In this document: piece after piece, positions 48,425 through 58,493 of the stretch
Layout: each line of letters starts with the position of its first letter
Position numbering within the stretch: position 1 is the stretch's first letter
NCBI GenBank assembly: GCA_001752465.1
Contig: MDJB01000004.1
Coordinates: 1 to 61,478 of the forward strand
DNA: 61,478 bases
Source of the DNA: Haemophilus quentini
Lineage (GTDB): Bacteria > Pseudomonadota > Gammaproteobacteria > Enterobacterales > Pasteurellaceae
Reading direction: 5' to 3'
Notes under the pieces: generated by a model
The model's database searches: none
What the model saw: only the letters and a program-made list of their open reading frames with translations
Told to the model about the DNA's origin: nothing
Position numbers and translations under genes: made by a program

Positions 48425-49637
48425 ATTCTATAATTACCCAACCATCATCAACCCAGTTACAAATGGAATACAACAGTAAATCCATTGAAGTTTCGGGATC
48501 TTCGGTTTCTTTTACTAAATTAGATAAAAATACCCAATCCAAACTTTCACCATCAGATAAGCGTTTCAACACTTCGGTCTCAATCACATTAAGCTCATCT
48601 AACCACTCGCCATTAGCATAAATTCGCAGCGGATTTTCGGTGTAAAGCAATTTACAGTTGTTGTCTTGAGAAAGGAACGCCCCATCCTCTTCTAAAATTG
48701 ACCGAACTTCATCAGGATCACACATTTCATCAGAGACTAATAACTCGTAACGACGAGAACTCACCGCACTTGCTACAGCTTGCTTAAACAATGCATCAAA
48801 AGCTTCTGAATGAGCCAATTTATCTAATAAAAGCTGCTTCATTGCTTGAATATTTTCATCCGCAAGTTTACCTGTACGTTGTTCTGATTGGCTTAAACGT
48901 AGCGGTAAATCAAATTCGCTTAAATTCAAATCAGGATCTTGATGACAAAAACTTTTGCTTATCCCATCAATTAAATTGCTTAAATTTGGGTAACGCAAGC
49001 CAAAAGAAAAGGTTAAACAATCATCTTCAGCTACGCCATAATGTGCCATACGCGCTGGAATATAGAGGATGTCGCCCGGATTCATCACTTCATCAATCAC
49101 CAATTCGCCCATATCATCAAAAATTCGGATTGGCTGATTAGGTTTAAATTCGGTACTTGGATCACACCATTTACCTAATTGCCAACGACGATGACCATAT
49201 CCTTGCACCAAGAATACATCATACTCATCATAATGCTTACCAACAGAGCCACCTTTCGGCGCATAAGACACCATAATGTCGTCACGTTGCCATTGAGGAA
49301 TAAAGCCAAATTTGTTCCAAAGTTGTCCTAATTCAGGCGACCATTGCTCTAAATTTTGAACTAACACCGACCATTTTTCTGGCAATTTTTGGAAATCTTT
49401 GTCGCTCAAAGGACTAAAAAAAACTTTCCAATCATCATCAGAAAATGTCTTCACTAAACGAGCGGTAACATCTTCATTTTGTGCAAGCTCAATAATATCT
49501 TGTGGCTCAAACTGCCCAACAATTTCAGGCAAACCTTTACGAATCACAAGTGGCTTTTTCTGCCAATAATCGCGTAGAAAAATTTCTGGTGTGATATGTT
49601 CAGGTAAACAAAAATCAACAGATGAAAGTGAGGTCAT
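48423..49637 (-). CDS. roxA: ribosomal protein uL16 3-hydroxylase RoxA (YcfD family)
   Basis: This 404-residue JmjC-type 2-oxoglutarate oxygenase has iron ligands in GKHYDEYDVFLVQG (HxD) and in ARMAHYGVA, followed by the dimerisation and winged-helix region. The YcfD family hydroxylates an arginine of ribosomal protein L16. The start lies two nt after rnfH, so they are cotranscribed. Confidence 0.92.
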   Translation of the reverse strand: MTSLSSVDFCLPEHITPEIFLRDYWQKKPLVIRKGLPEIVGQFEPQDIIELAQNEDVTARLVKTFSDDDWKVFFSPLSDKDFQKLPEKWSVLVQNLEQWSPELGQLWNKFGFIPQWQRDDIMVSYAPKGGSVGKHYDEYDVFLVQGYGHRRWQLGKWCDPSTEFKPNQPIRIFDDMGELVIDEVMNPGDILYIPARMAHYGVAEDDCLTFSFGLRYPNLSNLIDGISKSFCHQDPDLNLSEFDLPLRLSQSEQRTGKLADENIQAMKQLLLDKLAHSEAFDALFKQAVASAVSSRRYELLVSDEMCDPDEVRSILEEDGAFLSQDNNCKLLYTENPLRIYANGEWLDELNVIETEVLKRLSDGESLDWVFLSNLVKETEDPETSMDLLLYSICNWVDDGWVIIE

Positions 49638-49639
49638 TT

Positions 49640-49942
49640 TTAAGCTCCTTTTTCTTTGGCTGCAGCTTGCTCCGCTGCACGTTTACGGCGAATTTCTTTC
49701 GGATCAGCAAGTAATGGACGATAAATTTCAATACGATCGCCCTCTTTTAATACATCAGTCAATTTTATTGGACGACTGAAAATTCCAATTTTATTTGTCT
49801 GCAAATCAATCTCTGGAAATTGGCTTAAAATCCCTGATTGCGTAATCGCCGTTTGCACGGTAATGCCTTCATCAACGTGAAAAGATTTCAAATAATAACG
49901 TTCGGGCAAAGCATAAGCGATTTCAATGTTAATCTGGCTCAT
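49640..49942 (-). CDS. rnfH: RnfH family ubiquitin-like protein
   Basis: This 100-residue beta-grasp protein begins MSQINIEIAYALPERYYLK and contains GIFSRPIKLTDVLKEGDRIE, typical of RnfH (UPF0125). The function is unclear; homologues lie near ratA/smpB or rnf genes. The C-terminal tail is Ala/Arg/Lys rich. A longer in-frame start 41 codons upstream is rejected because the added sequence is unconserved-looking and overlaps the divergent gene region. Confidence 0.88.
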   Translation of the reverse strand: MSQINIEIAYALPERYYLKSFHVDEGITVQTAITQSGILSQFPEIDLQTNKIGIFSRPIKLTDVLKEGDRIEIYRPLLADPKEIRRKRAAEQAAAKEKGA

Positions 49943-50030
49943 CTTTATTTCTTCATCAAAAAATTTTGGGCTATTATAACGTATATAGCGAAAAAGTGCG
50001 GTCAGTATTAACGATAAATAAGGAAACAAA

Positions 50031-50448
50031 ATGAATTGGGTATTCTTTTGCCGTTGGCTCGGCATTTTTTGCAGGCTTAACGGCGATTTTAGGCAAACTT
50101 GGTGTGGACGGAATGAATAGCAATCTCGCTACTTTTATTCGCACCATCGTAATTTTACTGATCACCGCCGGTATTATTTCCGCCCGCAACGAATGGCAAC
50201 TACCACAACATATCGCCGCCAAACCTTTCACTTTTTTAGTTTTATCAGGCATCGCCACTGGGCTTTCTTGGCTTTGTTACTATCGAGCCCTTCAACTTGC
50301 CCCAGCATCTTGGGTCGCCCCAATTGATAAATTAAGCGTGGTCATCGCGATTATTTTAGGCGTGGTTATCTTAGGCGAGCCGTTGAGCCTGAAATTAGTC
50401 GCAGGCAGTATTTTGATTTTATCGGGTGTATTAGTTTTAGCGTTATAA
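50031..50448 (+). pseudogene. EamA-family transporter with an early frameshift
   Basis: AAGGAAACAA precedes ATGAATTGGG. After six codons a run of four T (50046-50049) shifts the frame. Removing one T gives a continuous ~138-residue protein: AVGSAFFAGLTAILGKLGVDG, then the open frame from 50113 to the stop with four helices (ending GSILILSGVLVLAL). That is a complete single-EamA-domain (DMT) permease. As given, the first frame stops at 50107-50112. It could be a real inactivation or a sequencing slip. Confidence 0.75.
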
Positions 50449-50494
50449 TACTTGTATTACATTAAGTACATTTTAAATATTTTAAGGATATATT

Positions 50495-50725
50495 ATGACG
50501 CTTACAATAAGATAATCTAACGAACTTCATCATCGTCTTGATCATCTTGCATTACAAATCGGCTGAGCAAAATCCTATTATGTAAAAGCAGCACTTGAAG
50601 CTTATATGGAGGATTTGGAAGATATGGCAAATGCGGTTATTGAACGTGTTCGAGCTGGAAAGGAAAAAGTGTATTCACTTGAGGATGTAGAACGTGAACT
50701 CGGTTTGGACAATTCTTTTCGCTGA
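50495..50725 (+). pseudogene. RelB-type antitoxin gene with two nonsense codons
   Basis: One frame encodes a ribbon-helix-helix antitoxin: MTLTIR, stop, SNELHHRLDHLALQIG, stop, AKSYYVKAALEAYMEDLED and a C-terminal toxin-binding tail (EKVYSLEDVERELGLDNSFR). The two stops are TAA (in place of a Leu-like codon) and TGA (in place of Arg CGA). AAGGATATATT precedes the ATG. The antitoxin cannot be made full-length. Confidence 0.8.
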
Positions 50726-50806
50726 AACAGCTAAAAAGCAATTAAGTGATGATTACTACAGAATTAGAGTTGGGATATTGCTTAAAAATTTATTATTAGT
50801 AGATTA
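50699..50806 (+). pseudogene. RelE-type toxin remnant with internal deletion
   Basis: Overlapping the end of relB in another frame, WTILFAETAKKQL is the start of a RelE/ParE-family toxin. It joins directly to DDYYRIRVGI, the conserved late segment, and then stops. The middle ~45 residues are missing. The toxin is therefore dead, which explains why loss of the antitoxin is tolerated. Confidence 0.75.
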
Positions 50807-50910
50807 GTTTAAGTAGGCGTGTAAACATTATTCTTTACACACTAATGTATTAAAAGAAACCTATAGTATTCTTTATAGGTTTGTTCTTAGAATTTTTATT
50901 TCAAAACTTC

Positions 50911-51120
50911 TCTTTTACTTTCTCATATTCTTTTAGTTCATCTAAGGATAATGAAGGTGATGTATTAGAAGTCGTTTCAATTAAAATAGACTGAGATATT
51001 TTACTATTATTTTTTAGAGCCTTTCTTGAAGCTTCATCACAGAAGAGAAATTTTATATCACCTGAAACAAAATTTTCCGTTAAATTAGCTAGTTCATTAT
51101 AATTAATAGGGTCATCAATA
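50911..51120 (-). pseudogene. C-terminal remnant of a Cdc48/FtsH-like AAA+ ATPase
   Basis: On the minus strand an open frame of about 70 codons without a start reads DPINYNELANLTENFVSGDI then KFLFCDEASRKALKNN, the C-terminal lid of AAA+ ATPases. It ends with an acidic tail DELKEYEKVKEKF. Walker motifs are absent, so most of the gene has been deleted. Boundaries are approximate on the 5' side. Confidence 0.6.
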
Positions 51121-51287
51121 GATCGTGATTTTAAATAAGGCTCGAACTATTTTAGAGCCAAAAGAGAAAGAAATTACACTTCTAAGTGCTTTATTAGAAG
51201 CAGTGAAATTGAAATAACTGATGTAGATTGAGACTTTAGGGCTTTTTCGCTACAATACGCCACCATTTTTTACATCATCAAATAAAA
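51121..51287. other. degenerate intergenic segment before pth
   Basis: A short plus-strand frame (51123-51214) reads ILNKARTILEPKEKEITLLS then ALLEAVKLK and has no convincing start. It may be another gene tail. The pth promoter should lie in the final ~60 bp (TTGAGACTT...TACAAT around 51227-51256). Confidence 0.35.
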
Positions 51288-51872
51288 ATGTCAGAAATAA
51301 AACTCATTGTTGGTTTAGGCAATCCTGGCGATAAATATACCAGTACACGCCACAATGCGGGAGAATGGCTTATTGAACGCTTGGCACGTCGTTTTAACGT
51401 TTCGCTAAATCCAGAAAGTAAATTCTTCGGAAAAACTGCCCGCACTTTAGTGAATGGAAAAGAAGTTCGCCTTTTAGTGCCGACAACTTTTATGAATTTA
51501 AGCGGTAAATCGGTTGGGGCATTGGCAAGTTTTTACCGTATTAAACCTGAAGAAATTTTAGTTATTCATGATGAATTGGATTTACCCCCTGGCACAGCAA
51601 AACTCAAACAAGGCGGTGGGCACGGCGGACATAATGGCTTAAAAGACATTGTGGCGCAACTAGGCAATAACAATAATTTCTACCGCTTACGTATTGGCAT
51701 TGGGCATCCTGACCATCGTGATTTAGTGGCGGGTTACGTCTTAAATAAACCATCACCAGCAGATCGCGATGCACTTGAAAAAGTGCTAGATGAAGCGACT
51801 GATTGTGTAGAAATGATTTTCAAAGATGGAATGGTCAAAGCGACCAACCGTTTAAACAGTTTTAAAATTTAA
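51288..51872 (+). CDS. pth: peptidyl-tRNA hydrolase
   Basis: This 194-residue enzyme has [20 protein letters not shown] with the catalytic His, plus [34 protein letters not shown] and NGLKDI. It recycles peptidyl-tRNA released from ribosomes. It is followed by ychF 48 bp downstream, the conserved pth-ychF pair. Confidence 0.98.
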   Translation: MSEIKLIVGLGNPGDKYTSTRHNAGEWLIERLARRFNVSLNPESKFFGKTARTLVNGKEVRLLVPTTFMNLSGKSVGALASFYRIKPEEILVIHDELDLPPGTAKLKQGGGHGGHNGLKDIVAQLGNNNNFYRLRIGIGHPDHRDLVAGYVLNKPSPADRDALEKVLDEATDCVEMIFKDGMVKATNRLNSFKI

Positions 51873-51920
51873 AAGTGCGGTTAGTTTTACAACCGTTTTA
51901 CTCAAAATAAGGGAAAAATT

Positions 51921-53012
51921 ATGGGATTCAAATGTGGTATTGTGGGATTGCCAAATGTCGGCAAATCTACTCTTTTTAACGCGCTCACTAAAGCTGGTAT
52001 TGAAGCCGCAAACTATCCATTCTGCACTATCGAACCAAATACTGGTGTCGTGCCAATGCCAGATCAGCGTTTAGATGCATTGGCAGAAATCGTTAAACCT
52101 GAACGCGTATTACCTACCACGATGGAATTCGTAGACATCGCAGGCTTAGTTGCAGGAGCAAGTAAAGGCGAAGGCTTAGGTAACAAATTCCTCGCTAATA
52201 TTCGTGAAACCGATGCGATCGGCCACGTCGTTCGTTGCTTTGAAAATGACGATATCGTGCACGTTGCTGGGAAAATTGACCCACAAGATGACATTGATAC
52301 CATCAATACCGAATTAGCCTTAGCAGACTTAGACAGCTGCGAACGCGCGATCCAACGTTTACAAAAACGTGCCAAAGGTGGCGACAAAGAGGCTAAATTT
52401 GAACTTTCCGTTATGGAAAAAATCCTTCCTGTACTTAAAAATGCGGGAATGATTCGCTCTGTTGGGTTAGATAAAGAAGAATTGCAAGCAATCAAGAGTT
52501 ACAACTTCTTAACTTTAAAACCAACAATGTATATCGCAAATGTGAACGAAGATGGTTTTGAAAATAATCCATATTTAGATCGCGTTCGTGAAATTGCTAC
52601 AAAAGAAGGAGCAGTTGTTGTTCCAGTATGTGCGGCGATTGAATCTGAAATTGCGGAACTTGATGATGAAGAAAAAGTCGAATTTTTACAAGATTTAGGC
52701 ATTGAAGAACCTGGACTGAACCGCGTAATTCGTGCGGGTTACGCACTTTTAAACCTCCAAACTTACTTTACCGCGGGTGTAAAAGAAGTGCGCGCTTGGA
52801 CTGTTTCAGTCGGCGCAACCGCACCAAAAGCAGCTGCAGTAATCCACACCGACTTTGAGAAAGGCTTTATCCGAGCAGAAGTTATCGCTTATGAAGACTT
52901 TATCCAATTCAACGGTGAAAACGGTGCAAAAGAAGCAGGTAAATGGCGTTTAGAAGGTAAAGAGTACGTCGTAAAAGATGGGGATGTGATGCATTTCCGT
53001 TTTAACGTGTAA
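51921..53012 (+). CDS. ychF: redox-regulated ATPase YchF (Obg family)
   Basis: This 363-residue P-loop protein has G1 [16 protein letters not shown], an ATP-preferring G4 replacement NVNED, a helical insertion (about 125-205) and a C-terminal TGS domain ([15 protein letters not shown] to [11 protein letters not shown]). It binds ribosomes and takes part in stress responses. AAGGGAAAAATT precedes the ATG. Confidence 0.97.
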   Translation: MGFKCGIVGLPNVGKSTLFNALTKAGIEAANYPFCTIEPNTGVVPMPDQRLDALAEIVKPERVLPTTMEFVDIAGLVAGASKGEGLGNKFLANIRETDAIGHVVRCFENDDIVHVAGKIDPQDDIDTINTELALADLDSCERAIQRLQKRAKGGDKEAKFELSVMEKILPVLKNAGMIRSVGLDKEELQAIKSYNFLTLKPTMYIANVNEDGFENNPYLDRVREIATKEGAVVVPVCAAIESEIAELDDEEKVEFLQDLGIEEPGLNRVIRAGYALLNLQTYFTAGVKEVRAWTVSVGATAPKAAAVIHTDFEKGFIRAEVIAYEDFIQFNGENGAKEAGKWRLEGKEYVVKDGDVMHFRFNV

Positions 53013-53084
53013 AAATATACAAAAAATAACCGCACTTTTGACGCAGAAATCAAGGTGCGATTTATATTTTATTAAAGGAATATT

Positions 53085-54946
53085 ATGTCATCTATTAAAT
53101 ATCGTCCAGAAATTGATGGACTACGCGCAATTGCTGTTATTTCAGTCATTATTTATCATCTTAATGAAAACTGGTTGTCTGGTGGTTTTCTAGGGGTTGA
53201 TATTTTCTTTGTTATTTCTGGCTTTCTGATTACCGGTATTATTATCACAGATAATTTAACAGAATTCTTTTTCGTTTAAACAATTTTATACTCGACGAAT
53301 TAAACGAATTTATCCTGCTTTTATTACAGTAATGGCATTAGTATCTTTCATTGCGTCTGCTATCTTTATTTATAATGATTTCAATAAATTAAAAAAAACG
53401 ATTGAATTAGCTACTGCATTCCTATCTAATTTCTATCTAGGATTAACACAAGGTTATTTTGATTTAAGTGCGAATGAAAATCCTACATTGCACATTTGGT
53501 CATTAGCTGTAGAAGAACAATACTATCTTATCTTTCCACTTATCCTAATTTTAGCTTATAAAAAGTTTAGAGAAATTAAAGTATTATTTATTATAACGCT
53601 AATTTTGTTTTTTATTTTACTTGCTACCTCTTTTATTCCAGCTAATTTTTACAAAGAAGTATTGCATCAGCCTAATATTTATTATCTCTCTAACCTAAGA
53701 TTTCCTGAATTACTTGTAGGATCTCTGTTAGCAATTTATCATAATCTTTATGCAAGCAAGTAAGCAGCCAACCAATGTTATTGCAATATTAAGTACATTA
53801 CTATTATTTTCCTGCTTATTTTTAATGAATAATGATATTGCATTTATTCTGGGTATAACTTTAATTCTCCCTTGTATTTTTACAGCATTAATTATTCATA
53901 CTACATCTCAAAATAATATCATTAAATTATGTTTGTCTAATAAAGCTATAGTGTTTATTGGAAAAATTTCTTATTCACTCTATTTATACCATTATATTTT
54001 TATTGCACTAGCTTATTATATAACGGGTGAAAAACAAATTAATAATCAATCTATTGCTATAGTAACAGTATTAACAATAATCTTTTCAGTTCTAAGTTAT
54101 TATTTAATCGAACAGCCAATTAGAAAATCGAAACTAAACTTTAAACAAAGTTTTCTTTATATTTATTTTATTCCTTCGCTTTTACTATTAGGATTTAATC
54201 TTTATAAAAGACAAACAATACGAGCTGAAAAAGAATACATTGAACAAGTAATTCCTGTTTCTAATGAAAATCATTATCCTGCTAAGGTTATCATTCTAGG
54301 TGATTCTCATTCTGCACATTTAGAAGCTTTTCTAAATTATGTGGGGAATAAAGAAGGCTGGAAAGCAGATATTTTCAAAGATAAATTTGAATGTAGCTTT
54401 ATTGTGAATGATAAATACCAATTAGATCCTAATTGTCAATCTGTGTGGCAGAAAGATTCTCAATATAAAGCGATATTTATTTCAGCATTTTATGACTTGA
54501 AAATGGGCGGACAACCAGTACCTCGCTTTAGACCCGAAACTTTCATTGAACCAGACTTTAAAGTGCGTTTTAAAAATACAGTGAAACAATTAGCTATGCA
54601 AAAACCAGTATATGTTTTTGCTAATAATAGTTCAGTAAGCCGTTCTCCACTGCGTGGATATTTATTAGAAAATTATGGACTTGAAAAATATTTGACTCCA
54701 ATTCATCGTATGGGCGATATTGATGCTAGCAACAAAATCATTCACGATTTAGTCAAAGATATACCTAATGTTTATTGGGTAGATGCTCAACAGTATTTAC
54801 CCAAAGATAGCGTTATGGCAGAAGGAAAATATTTGTATGCTGATCAAGATCACTTAACAAATTTTGGTGCTTACTATATGGCAAAAGAATTTAGTAAATA
54901 CCAACGAGTGATGACACCTGAACAAGTGAAAAAACTCTACGAGTAA
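53085..54946 (+). pseudogene. oafA: LPS O-acetyltransferase (OafA-like), two frameshifts
   Basis: Three consecutive frames together encode one acyltransferase-3/SGNH protein of about 620 residues. It starts [24 protein letters not shown], continues with ENPTLHIWSLAVEEQYYLIFP (acyltransferase-3 helices, residues ~1-350) and ends in a periplasmic SGNH domain ([29 protein letters not shown]). The first shift is one extra T in a T5 run (53268-53272). The second lies in a GCAA-type tract (53752-53763). AAAGGAATATT precedes the ATG. The family adds O-acetyl groups to H. influenzae LPS. Only fragments would be translated as given. Confidence 0.88.
53752..53763 (+). repeat. short GCAA-type tetranucleotide tract in oafA
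   Basis: GCAAGCAAGTAA is two perfect units plus one variant. The surrounding frames differ by exactly the shift caused by gaining or losing one 4-nt unit, and deletion of one unit restores an open frame here. It looks like a contracted phase-variation repeat. Confidence 0.55.
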
Positions 54947-54952
54947 AAACTA

Positions 54953-54985
54953 AAAGCGTTGAGCTATTTGCTCAACGCTTTTTTA
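54953..54985. terminator. bidirectional terminator between oafA and rnd
   Basis: AAAGCGTTGAGC and GCTCAACGCTTT form a perfect 12-bp stem with loop TATTT, with A and T runs on either side, between converging genes. Confidence 0.92.
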
Positions 54986-54988
54986 TAT

Positions 54989-56131
54989 TTACTTAAGTAC
55001 ATCAACTAACTTTTCACCAATAGGTTTGCGCCATCCAATCAGCAATTCTGGTAGTTTATCTTGAGAAAAATCATATTTCCAAACCCATTTAATCAATTCT
55101 TCCAAAGTGCGTTTACTCGCAACGATTTCAGGGGTTAAACCTTCTGGTGTTAAGCTATTCACTTTTTCTTGCAACAATCGAATTGTTTTTTTATAACGAG
55201 GATCTTCAGAAATACGTTCAATAGGTTTTGGATAGTCATTAGAAGAAATACGTCTTGCTTGAGCAAGTAATTGCAAAATCTTTTTACCGCGTACACGTAC
55301 TTCATTCTCAGTTAATCCCATTTCTAACATTTCAGATGTATTACGTGGATTATTCTTTGCCACTTTCCAAAGATTATCTGATTTCACAATATAAGAAAGT
55401 GCTAAATCACGTTCTATTCCGACGTTTTGTCGCCACTGCGCCAAAATTCTTAAACGAGATAATTCTAATAGATTTAATTTCCAAGCATTTGGAATATCCA
55501 AATAAGCTTTTTCTGAATCTCGTTCTTGTAATTTATGCGTTTTAGCAAGAGCCAATTCACAATCATCGATTACGGCTTGTTCCCAAGGTGTTTTCGCTAA
55601 CTCTTTTTCAAGAATATGATAAAGCGGCAACAAATACCAAACATCACCTGCGGCATATTGAAGTTGAATATCAGAAAGGGGGCGTTTGATCCAATTCGTT
55701 CGTGTTGCGCCTTTATCAATTTCTATATTTAAGTATTGTTGTGCTAATTTTGCCAATCCTGCTGATGTGCCAAGCCCAAGAAAGCGCGCCATAATTTGCG
55801 TATCAATCATTGGGCATGGAAGCTGATCAAATTTTTGTAAGAAAACCAATAAATCTTCACTACAAGAATGTAAGACTTTTAATACTTTAGGATTGGATAA
55901 CAATGCAACAAAAGGCGAAAAATCCGTAATCGCTAAAGGATCAATTAAAGAGACGCGCTCGCCATCATAAAGCTGGATTAATCCCAACTTAGGAAAATAA
56001 GTGGAAACACGCATAAATTCTGTATCTAGGGCAACCGCACTTTGCTGCTGAGCCAAATTGCAAATTTCCAATAGCGAAGTATTATCCGTAATAACCGTAA
56101 AGTGCGGTGGATTTTGACATTCTTTTATCAT
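54989..56131 (-). CDS. rnd: ribonuclease D
   Basis: This 380-residue DEDDy exonuclease has ALDTEFMRVSTYFPKLGLIQ, LHSCSEDLLV and YAAGDVWYLLPLY, then two HRDC domains (about 210-290 and 300-380). It trims tRNA 3' ends. It is the last gene of a minus-strand run (yoaA, tsaB, slp, fadD, rnd) and is 55 bp after fadD. Confidence 0.96.
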   Translation of the reverse strand: MIKECQNPPHFTVITDNTSLLEICNLAQQQSAVALDTEFMRVSTYFPKLGLIQLYDGERVSLIDPLAITDFSPFVALLSNPKVLKVLHSCSEDLLVFLQKFDQLPCPMIDTQIMARFLGLGTSAGLAKLAQQYLNIEIDKGATRTNWIKRPLSDIQLQYAAGDVWYLLPLYHILEKELAKTPWEQAVIDDCELALAKTHKLQERDSEKAYLDIPNAWKLNLLELSRLRILAQWRQNVGIERDLALSYIVKSDNLWKVAKNNPRNTSEMLEMGLTENEVRVRGKKILQLLAQARRISSNDYPKPIERISEDPRYKKTIRLLQEKVNSLTPEGLTPEIVASKRTLEELIKWVWKYDFSQDKLPELLIGWRKPIGEKLVDVLK

Positions 56132-56186
56132 AGTGATTTTTTATTTAAAAAGAACAAAAATGGGATATTGCTATCCCATTTTGATA

Positions 56187-57875
56187 TTAATGTTTTGAAC
56201 GTTTTGCGATCTCTTCATCGCGTAAAACCCGACGTAAAATTTTACCTACATTGGTTTTTGGCAGTTCGTCTCGGAACTCAATTTCTTTTGGTACTTTATA
56301 GCCTGTGAGATATTGGCGACAATGGTTTCGAAGTTCATCTCGGGTTAAACTATCATCCTTTTTCACCACAAATACTTTAATCGTTTCACCAGAAACTTCA
56401 TGAGGAACGCCGATTGCCACAGCCTCAGCCACTTTGTAATTTAGCATAACGACATCTTCAATTTCATTTGGATAGACATTAAAGCCAGAAACCAAAATCA
56501 TATCTTTTTTACGATCTACAATGCGTAAGCTATATGATTCATCCATAATGACAATATCGCCAGTTGCCATCCAACCATCTTTTAAAACTTCGCTAGTTGC
56601 TTCTGGTCGTTGCCAATAACCTCGCATGACTTGGTCACCTTTCACCCATAATTCACCAAGCTCTCCAATTTTTGCGTCTGAACCATCATCCTTAATGATT
56701 TTTATATCAGTATTTGGCACCGGCACACCAATAGTACCATTATGTTTCACAACATTAATCGGACAAGCGGCGATTAATGGTGAACATTCTGTCATTCCAT
56801 AACCTTCAATAATGTTACAGCCCGTCAATTCATGCCAACGTGTTGCCACCGATTGTTGAATAGCCATACCGCCACCCACAGAAAGTTTCAAAGCAGAAAA
56901 ATCAACTTCTTTGAAGTTTTCATTATTTAACAAGGCATTAAATAAGGTATTCACACCAGTGATTGCTTCAAAACGATATTTTTTCAACTCTTTCACAAAT
57001 CCCTCAATATCTCTCGGATTGGTGATTAAGATCGCCGTTACGCCTAACTCTAAAAATAATAAGCAATTCACTGTTAAGGCAAATACGTGATAAAGAGGCA
57101 AAGCTAAAATAGCTGAGCGAGTGCGAGAATGATCGCCAATAAATGGCTCTGCAATCCATTTTGCTTGGAATACATTGGTTATAATATTTCCGTGCGTCAG
57201 CATTGCACCTTTCGCAACACCTGTTGTGCCACCAGTGTATTGTAAAAAAGCTAAATCCTCGCGCGACATTTCAGGGCGAACATATTGTCGATATTTACCA
57301 ATACTCAATACTTCTCGGAAGGTCACTGCATGCGGTAATTTATATTTCGGCACCAGTTTTTTCACATATTTCACGATAAAATTGACTAAAGTACGTTTAC
57401 CAAATGAAAGTTGATCACCCATTCGGGTAAGAATAACGTGTTTGACATTGGTATTGAAAACGACTTTTTCTAAGGTAGAAGCAAAATTTGATACCACGAC
57501 AATCGCTACCGCACCACTATCTTGCAACTGGTGCTCTAATTCTCTCGGTGTGTAAAGAGGATTGACATTTACTGCAATTAAGCCAGCACGCAAAATACCA
57601 AAAAGTGCGATGGGATATTGCAATAAATTTGGCATCATTAATGCCACGCGATCTCCACGCTGAAGTTTAAATTCATTTTGCAAATACGCGGCAAATGCAC
57701 GACTGCGCTCTTCTAATTTACGAAAAGTAAGTACTTGCCCCATATTAATATAAGCGGGGCGATCTGGATGTTCGCGCACAGCTTTGTCGAATATATCCAA
57801 AATAGATTCATATTTTGAAGTATCCAGAAATTTTTCAGAACCTTCTGGATAATTTTGAAACCAAATTTTTTCCAT
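56187..57875 (-). CDS. fadD: long-chain fatty acid--CoA ligase
   Basis: This 562-residue ANL-superfamily adenylate-forming enzyme has the P-loop [29 protein letters not shown], the hinge [11 protein letters not shown] and [21 protein letters not shown], ending [10 protein letters not shown]. It activates imported fatty acids, probably working with the P1/FadL channel encoded 13 kb away. No FadR-like palindrome is obvious in the 42-bp gap upstream. Confidence 0.97.
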   Translation of the reverse strand: MEKIWFQNYPEGSEKFLDTSKYESILDIFDKAVREHPDRPAYINMGQVLTFRKLEERSRAFAAYLQNEFKLQRGDRVALMMPNLLQYPIALFGILRAGLIAVNVNPLYTPRELEHQLQDSGAVAIVVVSNFASTLEKVVFNTNVKHVILTRMGDQLSFGKRTLVNFIVKYVKKLVPKYKLPHAVTFREVLSIGKYRQYVRPEMSREDLAFLQYTGGTTGVAKGAMLTHGNIITNVFQAKWIAEPFIGDHSRTRSAILALPLYHVFALTVNCLLFLELGVTAILITNPRDIEGFVKELKKYRFEAITGVNTLFNALLNNENFKEVDFSALKLSVGGGMAIQQSVATRWHELTGCNIIEGYGMTECSPLIAACPINVVKHNGTIGVPVPNTDIKIIKDDGSDAKIGELGELWVKGDQVMRGYWQRPEATSEVLKDGWMATGDIVIMDESYSLRIVDRKKDMILVSGFNVYPNEIEDVVMLNYKVAEAVAIGVPHEVSGETIKVFVVKKDDSLTRDELRNHCRQYLTGYKVPKEIEFRDELPKTNVGKILRRVLRDEEIAKRSKH

Positions 57876-57917
57876 TTTTTATCCTAATTTGTTGGAAAAT
57901 CTTTAAGATTTTATCAT

Positions 57918-58469
57918 TTAATTCAAATAATAGCGAATTTCAGGCTGAACATACCAAGGGTGATGTCTCCATCTAAAAAATCCCCAATCATCATCTTCAT
58001 CCCAATCATCTGTTGGATAATCATAAGTGGTACTGAGTGTCCAAATACGGTATTTATCAGGTTGAATAACAGGATAAGTATAATCAGCTTGTTCTATCTT
58101 GCCTTTTTCTGTTCCAACTAATTGCCCACCTACAGTAATATAACGCTCTTTTAAATTTTCAGGGTCCACAAAGCCGTTGAAATACACGATAAAGCGACCA
58201 TCTGATTGAAATTCAACAAATGGTTTACCTGAAATTGATGACACCGGTAAACTTAACACTTCAATTTTTGTTTGATTTGGTAAAACAGTCGCCTGAACAA
58301 TTTTCCCTCCAAGTCGAACAGTTTTACAATGGCAGGTTAAATCTTGAGGGGAAATCTCGCGATAGGAATTAATAGAGAATCGATCTTCTTCTAACCCTTT
58401 CGGTGGTGCCATACAGCCTGTCAATCCCAAACAAAGTGCGGTAAAAAATAAGGTGATTTTGCCTTTCAT
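57918..58469 (-). CDS. slp: Slp-family outer membrane lipoprotein
   Basis: This 183-residue lipoprotein has lipobox LTGC (Cys19) and the Slp domain (about 45-140), including CHCKTVRLGGKIVQATVLPNQT and SDGRFIVYFNGFVDP. The C-terminal tail is rich in Asp and Trp (DDWDEDDDWGFFRWRHHPW). Slp proteins are stationary-phase or starvation lipoproteins of uncertain role. It lies between tsaB and fadD with short gaps. Confidence 0.9.
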   Translation of the reverse strand: MKGKITLFFTALCLGLTGCMAPPKGLEEDRFSINSYREISPQDLTCHCKTVRLGGKIVQATVLPNQTKIEVLSLPVSSISGKPFVEFQSDGRFIVYFNGFVDPENLKERYITVGGQLVGTEKGKIEQADYTYPVIQPDKYRIWTLSTTYDYPTDDWDEDDDWGFFRWRHHPWYVQPEIRYYLN

Positions 58470-58493
58470 TTTCTATCCTCCAGTTATTTAAAC

